A stretch of DNA of 64,000 nt from Carboxylicivirga sp964602515 (GTDB lineage Bacteria; Bacteroidota; Bacteroidia; Bacteroidales; Marinilabiliaceae). The position numbers and the translations under genes are program-made. Each line of letters begins with the position of its first letter. Position 1 is the first letter of the stretch. Below the pieces are notes generated by a model that did not search any database, had not been told where the DNA came from, and saw nothing but the letters and a program-made list of their open reading frames with translations. The stretch lies in the NCBI GenBank assembly GCA_964602515.1, contig CAZRRJ010000002.1, forward strand, positions 186,001 to 250,000. The letters run 5' to 3'. Below, piece by piece: positions 16,477 to 25,726 of this stretch.

Positions 16477-18354
16477 CTAGAATAATTCTACCTCAACATT
16501 CTGGATAAAGGCAGTATAAGAGTGATCATCACCTACTTCTGCTTCAGATAGCAGGAATAAAACAGCTTCTTCATTTCCTACTTTATTTTTTATTGGTGCT
16601 TCACGGCGTTCTCCGATTATCTTGTTTTTTTCATTTGAAACAAAGGCAGAAATAAACTCATCATTACTTGCTGTTGTTTCGGAGAATAACATGGAAACGT
16701 GTTTGCCGAGTACTTCACTTCTGTCATAGCCCCACAATTTCTCGGCAGCTGCATTAAAGAACTCAAGAATACCATTTTTATTGGTTGTTATAATGGCATC
16801 CAGAGCGCCTTCTAGAGTTTTTTCGTTTCGTATTTTAACTGATTCAATTTCTTTAAATTGTTCTGTTACTTCTTCTTTTGCTTCTTTAAGCATTATGCCA
16901 AGTTCATCTTTACTGTTTTTTAGCTCTTCTTCCATTTTTACCTGCTCAGTAATATCATTTTCGAGGCTTAAGATCTTAATGATTTCTCCTTCATGATCAA
17001 TTACCGGTGTATAAGTTGTTAACAGGTAAATTTCATCGCCCATTTTAGTACGTCGACGAACCCGGTCCTTAAAGTTATGTCCATTACTTAAATCAGTTAA
17101 AATCTGGTCTAGTTTGGCTACATCATCTTTAAAGTAAAATATTTTAATATTCTGTCCATCAATTTCCTCAGGGTTATAGCGATAGGTTCTTAAGAAATTC
17201 TGATTGACATTAATTAGTGTCCCATCTGTTTCAAACTCTGAGCTAATAGCTGCATGATCAATGGCTTCGAGTATGCCTTTCATTTCAACCTCGCGGCGAT
17301 CACTCTCTTCCTGAGTTGCCTGCATCTCTTCAAGGTTTTGGCGTAACTCTTCTTCTTGCTGAAGCATTCGCTCAGCTTGATTTTGAGTTTCTTTAAGCAG
17401 TTTTGTTGTTCGAATTGTATTCTGAACTGAAGATATTGTTAAAGCAATACTTTCTGCGATCTTTTCAACAAATTCGACTTCAAATTCAGGAAAATCTTTA
17501 AAAGAGGCCATCTCTAAAACTCCGTAGATCTCATCATTCGTCTTTAAGGGAACAATAATTATTGATCTTGGGTTTGCTTCTCCAAGGCCAGATGTAATAT
17601 TCAGGTAATCGTTTGGAACATCAGTTAAATGAATGGTTTCTTTTTCTAAAGCACATCGACCAATAAGTCCCTCTTCCCAGTTAATGCGTTTATCAACAAA
17701 TTTTTTACGATCATAGGCTACGCAAGCTGTAAGCTCAAAGTACCTGTCTTTGTTATTAACAGTATTAAGCAGGTAAAAGCCGGCCTGATTTACTTTCATA
17801 TAATCAGTAAGATACCGAATTATATTAAAACTAAGATCTTCAATATTATCACTCTCTTTACGTAATAATTCACCAAAATGAGCTAGCCCTTGTGTTACCC
17901 ATGTACGCTGTTCTTCTTCTATCCGGCGTTGTTCTTCATCTTTTTTACTCTTAATCAGGTAATCACGAAGACGAAGTAAGGATTTAGCTAATTTATCCTT
18001 GTTTTGATTCAGGTTAAGATCTGATTCAAAATTATCCTTTCTGAGATTCTCAATGAAATCAAGAACTTTTTCGCTCTTCTTAGCTTCTTCTTTAATATGT
18101 TTACGTTGTTTACGAATAAAAGCAGAAAAGTTGCCGGCTAAAATATACCCAGCTATAGCAGTGATAAATGGTAAAAATGTGATAAACCATAAACCAGGGA
18201 AAAACCTGTAAAGATTATAGAATGTTATTGGTTGATTAACATGCTCAAAGATGCTTGTACTGGATACTATCGTTAATAGATAAATAACGACCCCAAGCAT
18301 AAAACCACGTAAAGTATATCTACTTCTGATGTTTTTAATGTTGACCTTTGCCAT
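16477..18354 (-). CDS. Membrane GAF-PAS-PAS sensor without output domain
   Basis: This 625-residue protein has two N-terminal membrane helices (about 17-37 and 52-72), a charged coiled coil, a GAF domain (about 165-315), a second coiled coil, a PAS domain (about 360-475) with a PAC-like end (ITEQVKMEEEL), another coiled coil and a last PAS domain (about 505-622). It has no kinase, cyclase or phosphatase domain. It therefore looks like a sensor scaffold that signals by contact. In CheB-CheR-PAS fusion proteins the PAS part follows CheR; here the PAS protein is encoded just before CheR as a separate gene. It sits 45 bases after cheB. Confidence 0.8.
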   Translation of the reverse strand: MAKVNIKNIRSRYTLRGFMLGVVIYLLTIVSSTSIFEHVNQPITFYNLYRFFPGLWFITFLPFITAIAGYILAGNFSAFIRKQRKHIKEEAKKSEKVLDFIENLRKDNFESDLNLNQNKDKLAKSLLRLRDYLIKSKKDEEQRRIEEEQRTWVTQGLAHFGELLRKESDNIEDLSFNIIRYLTDYMKVNQAGFYLLNTVNNKDRYFELTACVAYDRKKFVDKRINWEEGLIGRCALEKETIHLTDVPNDYLNITSGLGEANPRSIIIVPLKTNDEIYGVLEMASFKDFPEFEVEFVEKIAESIALTISSVQNTIRTTKLLKETQNQAERMLQQEEELRQNLEEMQATQEESDRREVEMKGILEAIDHAAISSEFETDGTLINVNQNFLRTYRYNPEEIDGQNIKIFYFKDDVAKLDQILTDLSNGHNFKDRVRRRTKMGDEIYLLTTYTPVIDHEGEIIKILSLENDITEQVKMEEELKNSKDELGIMLKEAKEEVTEQFKEIESVKIRNEKTLEGALDAIITTNKNGILEFFNAAAEKLWGYDRSEVLGKHVSMLFSETTASNDEFISAFVSNEKNKIIGERREAPIKNKVGNEEAVLFLLSEAEVGDDHSYTAFIQNVEVELF

Positions 18355-18399
18355 ATGATAGTTCTTAAAAAACGAACGTTAAAATTCTAATTATTTTGC

Positions 18400-19479
18400 T
18401 TATCCTATACAGGATAACAGGTATGATGACATTCTGTCAAGTGGAAGAATCTTATCTGCTGCACCTAGCTTGATTGCTTCTTTTGGCATGCCAAATACAA
18501 TAGATGAGGTTTCGTCTTGAGCTATTGTATGTGCACCGGACTCTTTAAGCTCCAATAAACCTTTTGCACCATCATTTCCCATACCTGTTAACAAAATCCC
18601 GGTTGCATTGTTGGCAGCATAGCGTGCAGCTGAACGAAACAATACATCAACAGATGGACGATGACGGTTAACCAAGGGGCCTTCCTTTACCTCAACCATA
18701 TATTCTTTACCAATTCTTTTTAATAGCATATGCTTACTTCCGGGTGCAATAAGTACTCTTCCTTGATAAAGTTTATCACCATTTTCTGCTTCTTTAACTT
18801 CTAAAGAACAGATATTATTGAGGCTATTGGCAAATGATTTCGTAAAGCCTTCCGGCATATGTTGTACAATTGCAATGCCGGGAACTTTTTCCGGAAGCCC
18901 TTTTAAGAATGTGCGTATTGCTTCGGTTCCACCTGTTGATGCACCTAATACAATTACTTTATCAGTGTTAATTAACTTCTTAAACCCCTTTGCTTTGCCA
19001 AGAATAACATCGGCAGAGTATTTGGGTTTAATACTTGCAGTTACAACAGGGCTCACAATTTTACGTCGTTTTAGTTTAACCTGCGATGCTGCTTTAACAG
19101 CGTCGCACAGCATTATCTTAGATTCATTAATAAACTGGGCTGCATTCATTGCCGGTTTACCAATAATCTCACTTGCTCCATATTCCAATGATTTCATTGC
19201 GACCTCGGTACCTTCAGTGGTTAGGCTTGAGATAACGACAACTGGAATTGGGTGTTGGGACATGATTTTACGTAAGAACGTGAGCCCGTCCATACGAGGC
19301 ATTTCGATGTCTAGCGTAATCACATCCGGTATTTCTTTCATTATTTTTTTTACAGCGATGATAGGGTCAGCAGCTGTTCCCATCACCTCAATATCCGGAT
19401 CAGATTCAAGGATAGATGATAAGCTTTGTCTTACAACAGCTGAATCATCAACAACTAATACTCGAATCTTTTTTTTCAT
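18400..19479 (-). CDS. cheB: CheB receptor methylesterase/deamidase
   Basis: This 359-residue protein has a receiver domain (about 1-120; acidic pair at Asp11-Asp12, phospho-acceptor Asp57, and a Lys in IGKPA) and a C-terminal methylesterase domain with Ser181 in GASTGG, His207 in QHMPEG and Asp303 in GNDGAKG. Phosphorylated by CheA, it removes methyl groups from receptor glutamates and so resets the array. It is separated from cheD by 226 bases, which may hold a promoter or just be a leader, and starts the second half of the chemosensory run. Confidence 0.95.
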   Translation of the reverse strand: MKKKIRVLVVDDSAVVRQSLSSILESDPDIEVMGTAADPIIAVKKIMKEIPDVITLDIEMPRMDGLTFLRKIMSQHPIPVVVISSLTTEGTEVAMKSLEYGASEIIGKPAMNAAQFINESKIMLCDAVKAASQVKLKRRKIVSPVVTASIKPKYSADVILGKAKGFKKLINTDKVIVLGASTGGTEAIRTFLKGLPEKVPGIAIVQHMPEGFTKSFANSLNNICSLEVKEAENGDKLYQGRVLIAPGSKHMLLKRIGKEYMVEVKEGPLVNRHRPSVDVLFRSAARYAANNATGILLTGMGNDGAKGLLELKESGAHTIAQDETSSIVFGMPKEAIKLGAADKILPLDRMSSYLLSCIG

Positions 19480-19705
19480 GTGTAAAAATTTATTCGTTTT
19501 TTTGAAAGACTTACCAATTTATATTTTGCAGAAAAAATCTGTTACGGTCTGTTATATGTATTCTCAAACATGCCTGATATTATCTATCAGTTTCGTTCTG
19601 TGTGTCTATGCAGATGTTATATAATCAGTTTTTCCACAATTTCCATTTCAAGACTACACAAAAAGTATAATACCCAAGGGCATTTTTGTTTTTAAAAATT
19701 CAGGT

Positions 19706-20182
19706 TTAATATACCTTTTTTTCCAGAAATTTATGCCTGACTTCACCTGTATCATTAAAAAATAAGATTTTTCTACCACGCCTGCCTCCTGTGCTCGATG
19801 CCACAATCGGAATCTTTTTCTCCTCAAGCATTAGTCTGGCAACCCTTATGTTACGTTCTCCAATCATATTGGAGTTACCAGTGCTTGTTTCGAGCAATTC
19901 TCCACCACCAAAAATCTTGGCTTGTATGTTTTTTAAATCGCTACCATAATATAACAAACGTTCCAGCAGTTTATCAATAGCGATATTTCCATATTTTGGT
20001 GAAGCCAAATCATTACCATTCCAGTTGGGAAGCATATAGTGGTTCATACCACCAATTTTAAGCTTCTTGTCCCACAGGCAAATAGCAACACAACTACCTA
20101 GTATGGTTTTAACAACATAAGGGTCTTTGCTTGCAAACAATGAAGAGGGGTATAGAAAATGTTGTAAATATCTATTTTCCAT
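19706..20182 (-). CDS. cheD: CheD receptor glutamine deamidase
   Basis: This 158-residue protein has the CheD signature LGSCVAICL with catalytic Cys31 and 'GGMNHYMLP' with His48. CheD deamidates receptor glutamines to glutamate and, in some bacteria, helps CheC. No CheC is present in the window, so the deamidase role is more likely here. It lies 10 bases after the kinase-like gene. The stop is followed by a 226-base gap before cheB. Confidence 0.93.
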   Translation of the reverse strand: MENRYLQHFLYPSSLFASKDPYVVKTILGSCVAICLWDKKLKIGGMNHYMLPNWNGNDLASPKYGNIAIDKLLERLLYYGSDLKNIQAKIFGGGELLETSTGNSNMIGERNIRVARLMLEEKKIPIVASSTGGRRGRKILFFNDTGEVRHKFLEKKVY

Positions 20183-20192
20183 CTAAATCGTC

Positions 20193-21092
20193 TTAAAAAA
20201 TCTCGTCATCATCGTCAAAGAATACATCATTACCATCACCACTAAATCCTTCTATAATGTTTCGAGCTTCTGGCAAAGCAATAGAGAATATTGAGCCTTC
20301 ACCTTTCTGGCTTTTAATGTTTATTTCACCTTCAAGCACATCAAGCAGAGATTTTGTAATTGAAAGGCCTAAGCCGTGTCCGCGGTTAATTGAGTTAATA
20401 CCCGAATCAAGACGCTTAAATCGTTCGAAAATAATCTTTTGATTTTTTTCCGAAATACCAGTTCCAAAATCCTGAACGGATGCATGAAGAATATCTTCAT
20501 CAATCCACATTTTAAGAATAACCTCACTATCCTTAAAACTATATTTTAATGCATTATTAAGTAAATTGCTTAATATCAGCTTTAACTTTTCTGAATCGGT
20601 TTTGAAATAGAAGTTTTTACCAAAACCATGCTCTATATTAAACTGGATGTTGATGTTAATTCCCATCTTCCGGGATATAATGTTAAATGAATCAACAACA
20701 GTTTGTACTAAGCTTCTTAAATTGACTTTAGTAATATTAGGTGCTATTTCTCCTGCCTCAATTTTAGCTGCAACAAATATATTGCGCAGTTGATAATCAA
20801 GGTTAAAAGCTTCGCTATGGATTAAAGCCACCATCGACACAACCTTTTTCCAGTCATTTTTTTCAACAGACAGGATAGCTTTTGATAAGCCAAGGATTGA
20901 AGTAAATGGGTTAACTATTTCGTTAGAGATGTTTGATATAAAGTGGCTTTTTAAGGCCTCAGAATCTTTAAGCTTTTTGGTAACACTCTGAAAATCCTTC
21001 GATAACTCTGTCATCTCACTATCTAACTTTTTCCTTTCTTCAAGTCGTATCCTGAGTTCACGTAAAAGTTGTTTGTCAGATAAATTGCTCAT
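20193..21092 (-). CDS. Histidine-kinase-like protein lacking the phospho-His
   Basis: From the ATG at 21092 this is 299 residues; a longer reading that overlaps the CheR end is possible, but this start leaves a 28-base gap and begins a clean protein. Residues 1-50 form a coiled coil. A dimerization helix follows in which the H-box, usually SHEIRTPL, reads SNEIVNPF, so the phospho-acceptor His is replaced by Asn57. The ATPase domain is complete: N-box SNLLNNALKY, G1 DFGTGIS and G2 GHGLGLSI. The C-terminus is very acidic. No receiver or transmembrane helix is present. It may bind ATP without His autophosphorylation, acting as an anti-sigma-like Ser/Thr kinase or as a scaffold. It lies inside the che operon between cheR and cheD. 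Confidence 0.82.
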   Translation of the reverse strand: MSNLSDKQLLRELRIRLEERKKLDSEMTELSKDFQSVTKKLKDSEALKSHFISNISNEIVNPFTSILGLSKAILSVEKNDWKKVVSMVALIHSEAFNLDYQLRNIFVAAKIEAGEIAPNITKVNLRSLVQTVVDSFNIISRKMGININIQFNIEHGFGKNFYFKTDSEKLKLILSNLLNNALKYSFKDSEVILKMWIDEDILHASVQDFGTGISEKNQKIIFERFKRLDSGINSINRGHGLGLSITKSLLDVLEGEINIKSQKGEGSIFSIALPEARNIIEGFSGDGNDVFFDDDDEIF

Positions 21093-21120
21093 AATTATAA
21101 TTTTATATTCCGGACTACTA

Positions 21121-21978
21121 TTATGTTTTCTTAAAAATTGTTGGCTTAATATGCTCAAGTGGCACATTCATACCAGATAATGACTCGGAGTGACCTATAA
21201 AAAAGATACCTCCGGGCTTTAAGTAATTGCATAACTTACTTATTACTTTCTCCTGTGTCGCTCTGTCAAAATAGATGAGTACATTTCTACAAAATATAAC
21301 ATCAAATGTTTCGTTCATGTTGTAATGACTGTCCATTAAGTTGACATGCTTTAGAGCTATATTTTTTTGTAATTCTGGTTTTACCCTTACTGTTGGATTG
21401 TTACGGTTCTTACTTTTAAGAAAGTAGCGCTTTTTAAACTCTAAAGGTATTAAAGCAATTTTATTCTCTGCATATACTCCTTTAGCTGCATTTGTTAGCA
21501 CCTTATTTGAAATATCAGATCCGAGAATGGAATAATTAAAGTTAGGTAATAAGCGTTTGTACTCGTTAAGCACGATGGAAATTGTATAAGGCTCTTCACC
21601 ACTTGAACAACCGGCACTCCATACTTTAAATAAACTGTTCTTCTGATGTTTGGGTAATACTTCATCACGTAAAAAATCAAAATGAACCGGTTCCCTAAAA
21701 AAATCAGTCTTATTGGTTGTAATAACGTTCAAAAAATTAAAGATCTCTTTTTTTTGCCCCTCCTGACTAAAGAAGTATGTTTTGTATTCAGTATATGAAT
21801 TCATATTGAGTTCCCGAATACGTTTAAGCAGTCTTCCCTGAAGCATAACACGTTTTACGGGTGGCATTTTAATCCCATATTCATTATAGATAAAATCGCT
21901 AAACGCTTGAAAATCTTTATCAGATAATTCTGCTTTAAAGCAATCTAAATCTTTCGTATTATCCTTATTTACTAACAT
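21121..21978 (-). CDS. cheR: CheR receptor methyltransferase
   Basis: This 285-residue protein (ATG at 21978; a TTG one codon earlier is also open) is a standard CheR. It has a basic N-terminal helical domain (VMLQGRLLKRIREL), the TNKTDFFREP segment, the SAM-binding motif SAGCSSGEEPYT, GSDIS and FDVIFCRNVLIYF. It methylates receptor glutamates, matched by CheB. The MCP in this locus ends in a pentapeptide (NYEKF) of the kind that tethers CheR, so this copy is the likely partner. It starts 6 bases after cheW. Confidence 0.95.
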   Translation of the reverse strand: MLVNKDNTKDLDCFKAELSDKDFQAFSDFIYNEYGIKMPPVKRVMLQGRLLKRIRELNMNSYTEYKTYFFSQEGQKKEIFNFLNVITTNKTDFFREPVHFDFLRDEVLPKHQKNSLFKVWSAGCSSGEEPYTISIVLNEYKRLLPNFNYSILGSDISNKVLTNAAKGVYAENKIALIPLEFKKRYFLKSKNRNNPTVRVKPELQKNIALKHVNLMDSHYNMNETFDVIFCRNVLIYFDRATQEKVISKLCNYLKPGGIFFIGHSESLSGMNVPLEHIKPTIFKKT

Positions 21979-21984
21979 CAATTC

Positions 21985-22461
21985 TTATTGCTTAAATGAT
22001 TTTACTATCTTATCAAGACTAACAATATCAGTTTCACTAAATACCTTATCGGCATTTAAAATCATTATTAATTCATCGTTCTTTTGGTATGATGCCTTAA
22101 TATAACCTGGTTTATAATCTGTTTCAATCTCTTTTAGCTGAGTATCTTCAGCTTCAAATACATCAGAAACGGCATCAACTAAAACTCCAATATTCATTAT
22201 GCCATCACCTTTAATAATGTTAAGCACAACAACACAAGACTGTGGAGTTATTTCAATTTGGCCTAAATTAAACTTTGCAGCAGCATCTATAACGGGAATG
22301 ATCTGTTCGCGGTGCTCAGTTACGCCTTTCACATAGATCATACTTTCCGGTATTGCTTTAGGTTCCTTATACTCCTTTATTTCTATTACCTTTTCAACAT
22401 GAACACCAAAAGTGTTGTTCCCAACTGAAAATGTCAGATATGCATTAACTTTTACACCCAT
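21985..22461 (-). CDS. cheW: CheW coupling protein (first copy)
   Basis: This 158-residue CheW-like protein contains the family hallmarks: an N-terminal strand segment (YLTFSVGNNTFGVHVEKV), the 'YVKGVTEHREQIIPVIDAAAKF' stretch where most CheW proteins have 'GVINLRG', and the later GVLVDAVSDVFE segment. CheW links CheA to chemoreceptors. In the loop the usual 'INLRG' is changed to 'TEHRE', unlike the second copy, so the two may bind different partners. It lies 8 bases after cheW-2 and 6 bases before cheR. Confidence 0.9.
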   Translation of the reverse strand: MGVKVNAYLTFSVGNNTFGVHVEKVIEIKEYKEPKAIPESMIYVKGVTEHREQIIPVIDAAAKFNLGQIEITPQSCVVVLNIIKGDGIMNIGVLVDAVSDVFEAEDTQLKEIETDYKPGYIKASYQKNDELIMILNADKVFSETDIVSLDKIVKSFKQ

Positions 22462-22469
22462 TGCTTTGC

Positions 22470-22916
22470 TTATTTTTCAATTTCCAGTACTATTTCATCT
22501 AAATCGATGATGTGAATAAACTCATCATTTTTTCGGATACTTCCGGTAAAGCTATGTACAAGACCTGTATTACCATTAATAACCGATTCTGTAATTTCCG
22601 AACTGTCAGCATCAAATACTTCCCTGACTCCATCAACGATAAGTCCGATAAGTGATTCATTTTTATCATCATTTGAGACAACAATAATTGCGGTATCCTG
22701 ACTGTTTTCAATACTTTCAACTCCCATCATCAACCTTAAATCGGCAATAGGAATGATATTACCATGCAGGTTAATTACACCTAATAAATAATCTTTAGTG
22801 TTGGGTACCCAAGTCACTTTATCAAACTCAAGAATATTACGCACTTTGAGTGTATCGAAGGCAAATACCTCTTTGTTGATAAAAAATGAAATTATAGAAG
22901 ACATTTGTTCCTTCAT
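22470..22916 (-). CDS. cheW: CheW coupling protein (second copy)
   Basis: From the ATG at 22916 this is 148 residues; an earlier in-frame start would overlap the end of cheA by about 30 bases and is less likely. It has the typical LLGVINLHGNIIPIADLR loop and the GLIVDGVREVFD segment, so it is the more standard of the two CheW proteins. It couples CheA to receptors at the membrane. It begins 4 bases after cheA, which suggests translational coupling. Confidence 0.92.
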   Translation of the reverse strand: MKEQMSSIISFFINKEVFAFDTLKVRNILEFDKVTWVPNTKDYLLGVINLHGNIIPIADLRLMMGVESIENSQDTAIIVVSNDDKNESLIGLIVDGVREVFDADSSEITESVINGNTGLVHSFTGSIRKNDEFIHIIDLDEIVLEIEK

Positions 22917-22920
22917 CGTT

Positions 22921-24957
22921 TTATTTCTTAGTACGGTATTTTTTAATGGCATTGTTATGAATCAGTCGATTGGTATCAATTACCATTGCAATTGTACCAT
23001 CACCCATGATAGAAGCACCTGAGATATTTTCTTGTTTTTTAAGAAATCGGCCCATTGGTTTTACTACTGTTTGGTATTCACCAATAACCTGATCAACTAA
23101 TAAGCCCACTTTTTTATCTTCGTACTTTACTAAGATCAGTTGCTCTGTTCCCTTGTTATCTACAGTTGTTCCGAATGCCTCTCGTAAATCTATAAACTGA
23201 AACTGCTCATTTTCGATGTTAACAACATGGTTAAATGTATTGCCAAATGTGACGTTATCCAGTGCAAATATTTTTTCAATGTTGGCAATAGGAATAACAT
23301 ATTGATTATTGAATACTTTAACTAAAAGCCCGTCAATAATCGAGAGTGTCATTGGTAATTCTAAGGTTAAAGTTGTGCCTTTACCCATTTCAGAGTCCAG
23401 AGATACTTCGCCACGTATTTCACCAATTTTCTTTTTTACTACATCCATTCCAACTCCACGACCCGAAACATCTGTAACCTCTTCTTTAGTTGAAAAACCG
23501 CTTAGAAATACCAATTCAAAGATTTCCTTACGACTTAACTCCGTTTTCTCATCAATTAGACCTTTGGTGATTGCTTTTTTTCTGATAAACTCATGGTCAA
23601 TACCTTTACCATCATCGGTGACTTCTACAACAACACTAGCCCCGGAATAAGAAGCCTTGAATAAGATCAAACCTTTAGGTGATTTTCCATTTTTAATTCG
23701 TTCGTCCGGCATTTCAATACCATGATCAACTGAATTACGAATGATATGTAACAAAGGGTCAGTTAAGTGCTCTATAATATTCTTGTCAAGCTCAATATCA
23801 CCACCTTCAATTATGAAGTCAATTTCTTTACCCAGCTCTTTTGATAAATCACGTACTAAGCGTTGAAAACGCATTAGTTCACTCTGAAGCGGTATCAGGC
23901 TTATCTCAAAAGCATTATCGCGTAATTGACGGCTGAGTTTCTGTATGTTTTCTGCTAAAGATAGAACAGCTGGATTACCATCATTTTCAGCAAAAAGATT
24001 AAGTTGTGCCTGAATTGTTACCAACTCACTAACTAAATTAACTAACTCATCAATTTTTGTGGAGTTAACACGTATACTTGATATTTTGTGTTCTTTGAGC
24101 TGAGCTTTCTTTTTTGTTTGTTTCTTAGGAGAGTCGGTTGATAAAGGAGCAATTTGGAGAAGTTGTTCTTTATCAAGAGGTTTTTGAAGTTTTGAAGCTT
24201 CTTTCACCAAAGATATTAGTGTTGTATGCTCTAGTAGGTTGCCTTCTCCCAGTTCACTAATGTCGATGTCACACTCATCTTCAACAAAAATAAAAACATC
24301 TTTAATATCATTGATTGATTCTGTAGTGTTTAATACCACTTGCCAATGGCAGTAATTGTTAATGGATATAAACTGAGCCAGTGAAGGTACTTTCTCTGAA
24401 AAAGCAACAACTTCAGCTTGTCCCATTGCATGAAGATCTTCCAATAAATAGAACGGGTTGGTTCCGTTACGTAATATTTCTTCATTGGGCTTAATGTGAA
24501 TCAAAAATGTTTTTGAACCATCGCTTTTAATGCTACTGTTTTCTGTTTTTGATTCTGTTGGTTGAGTTGTTTTATTTTCACTGTCCGATATGCATTGAAC
24601 ACGATGTATGAAAGTAGCCTGGTTATCTAATTCATCTTTGTCTTCCACATCTCCAACTTCAAGCATATGTTTAATATGGTCTATTGATTCGAAAGTAAGA
24701 GAAATAATATCTTCGGTAACAGTAAGTTTATTATTTCTTACCAGATCAAAAACTGTCTCAAGGTGGTGAGTGAATTCACTTAATTGGTTAAAGCCAAACA
24801 TAGCACCTCCACCTTTAAGCGTATGCATAGCACGAAAGATTCGCTCTATGATATCTTTGTTTGTGGTATCTTTCTCAAGAAGCAATAATGCTTCTTCAAG
24901 ATCATGAACGTTATCGTTTGACTCTTCTACAAATTTTGCCTTAAACTTATCAATCAT
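22921..24957 (-). CDS. cheA: CheA chemotaxis histidine kinase
   Basis: This 678-residue kinase has an N-terminal HPt domain with His45 in AMHTLKGG, a short spacer region with a possible P2 or linker (about 140-270), a P3 dimerization region (about 290-360), an ATPase domain with N-box 'PLLHIIRNSVDHGIE', VTDDGKGID and GRGVGMD, and a C-terminal CheW-like domain (about 540-670). It autophosphorylates and passes phosphate to CheY and CheB. It is encoded after a 376-base gap from cheY, so the first genes (YfiR-like to cheY) may form a separate unit. No receiver is fused to it. Confidence 0.95.
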   Translation of the reverse strand: MIDKFKAKFVEESNDNVHDLEEALLLLEKDTTNKDIIERIFRAMHTLKGGGAMFGFNQLSEFTHHLETVFDLVRNNKLTVTEDIISLTFESIDHIKHMLEVGDVEDKDELDNQATFIHRVQCISDSENKTTQPTESKTENSSIKSDGSKTFLIHIKPNEEILRNGTNPFYLLEDLHAMGQAEVVAFSEKVPSLAQFISINNYCHWQVVLNTTESINDIKDVFIFVEDECDIDISELGEGNLLEHTTLISLVKEASKLQKPLDKEQLLQIAPLSTDSPKKQTKKKAQLKEHKISSIRVNSTKIDELVNLVSELVTIQAQLNLFAENDGNPAVLSLAENIQKLSRQLRDNAFEISLIPLQSELMRFQRLVRDLSKELGKEIDFIIEGGDIELDKNIIEHLTDPLLHIIRNSVDHGIEMPDERIKNGKSPKGLILFKASYSGASVVVEVTDDGKGIDHEFIRKKAITKGLIDEKTELSRKEIFELVFLSGFSTKEEVTDVSGRGVGMDVVKKKIGEIRGEVSLDSEMGKGTTLTLELPMTLSIIDGLLVKVFNNQYVIPIANIEKIFALDNVTFGNTFNHVVNIENEQFQFIDLREAFGTTVDNKGTEQLILVKYEDKKVGLLVDQVIGEYQTVVKPMGRFLKKQENISGASIMGDGTIAMVIDTNRLIHNNAIKKYRTKK

Positions 24958-25333
24958 CTGTTTGTGCTTTTAACCGGTTGATGTCGTTAAAGAATTCTAT
25001 CAAAATACTTTGTTTTTCTTTTGTTTGAACCATATGTGCATCATCGTGTGTCAAAAAACCTGTATAACAGAAACCGCGATTTGTGTTTTGCTGTTTATTA
25101 AACAGGTATTATATCCTACCATGTTATTTTGAAGGCTTGTTCAACAGGAATAACAATTTCAAGTAATGTAATAAATTCAACCATAAGCATTCCTTTAATA
25201 ACAGTGTAGGTTTTAACCATTTCAATTGTTTTTGCTGATAAAAGAATGTTTTTTGGTTCATTTAATTCATACTCAAGAATAGTTAATTATCAGACGTTTC
25301 TTTGATAAAAATATCCTTTATCTTCCCTTCTTT
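24958..25333 (-). other. Gap between cheY and cheA with a remnant open stretch
   Basis: This 376-base gap interrupts an otherwise packed operon. On the minus strand a 56-codon open stretch without a clear ATG runs over 25116-25286 (it reads LTILEYELNEPKN at the start and ends EQAFKITW). It looks protein-like, with regular hydrophobic spacing, and may be what is left of a gene formerly lying between cheY and cheA. The gap may equally hold a promoter for cheA. I see no strong hairpin. Confidence 0.35.
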
Positions 25334-25699
25334 TTATCTTAAAACACGAGTAATCGCGCTTAATAATTTGGCTGGTACAAATGGTTTTATAATCCATCCA
25401 GTAGCACCCGCTTGTTTTGCTTCCATTTTCTTGGAGGCTTGTGATTCTGTTGTTAAGAATAAGATTGGAATATGCTTATAGGCATCAATCCCTCTGATTT
25501 TTCTAATTAAACCTAATCCATCAAGGTTAGGCATGTGAAGGTCGGTAATAACAATATCGATGATGCGTCCGTCTAAAAACTTCTGTGCATCTTCTCCATC
25601 AACACCTACTAATACCTCATATCCTTCATTCTGAAGGGTAAAGTTGACTACCTCGCGAATACTTTCTGAATCATCAACGATGAGAACTGTCTTAGCCAT
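25334..25699 (-). CDS. cheY: CheY-type single-domain response regulator
   Basis: This 121-residue receiver has the acidic pair Asp9-Asp10, phospho-acceptor Asp53 in ITDLHMP, Thr-Thr in FLTTES, and Lys in IIKPF. It has no output domain, so when phosphorylated by CheA it must act by binding a target elsewhere. No flagellar switch is encoded here. It lies 27 bases after the STAS gene. The pattern TGWIIKPF is typical of chemotaxis CheY rather than sporulation-type receivers. Confidence 0.93.
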   Translation of the reverse strand: MAKTVLIVDDSESIREVVNFTLQNEGYEVLVGVDGEDAQKFLDGRIIDIVITDLHMPNLDGLGLIRKIRGIDAYKHIPILFLTTESQASKKMEAKQAGATGWIIKPFVPAKLLSAITRVLR

Positions 25700-25726
25700 A
25701 ATCTATTCTTTCTAATTATATTTTGA

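Noticed and set aside
18818..19624. A 268-codon open frame opposite cheB
   Set aside because: It lies fully antisense to cheB, has no family features, and arises from the codon use of the real gene.
20193..21167. Longer start for the kinase-like gene
   Set aside because: The extra 25 residues overlap the end of cheR and look like cheR sequence out of frame; the ATG at 21092 gives normal operon spacing.
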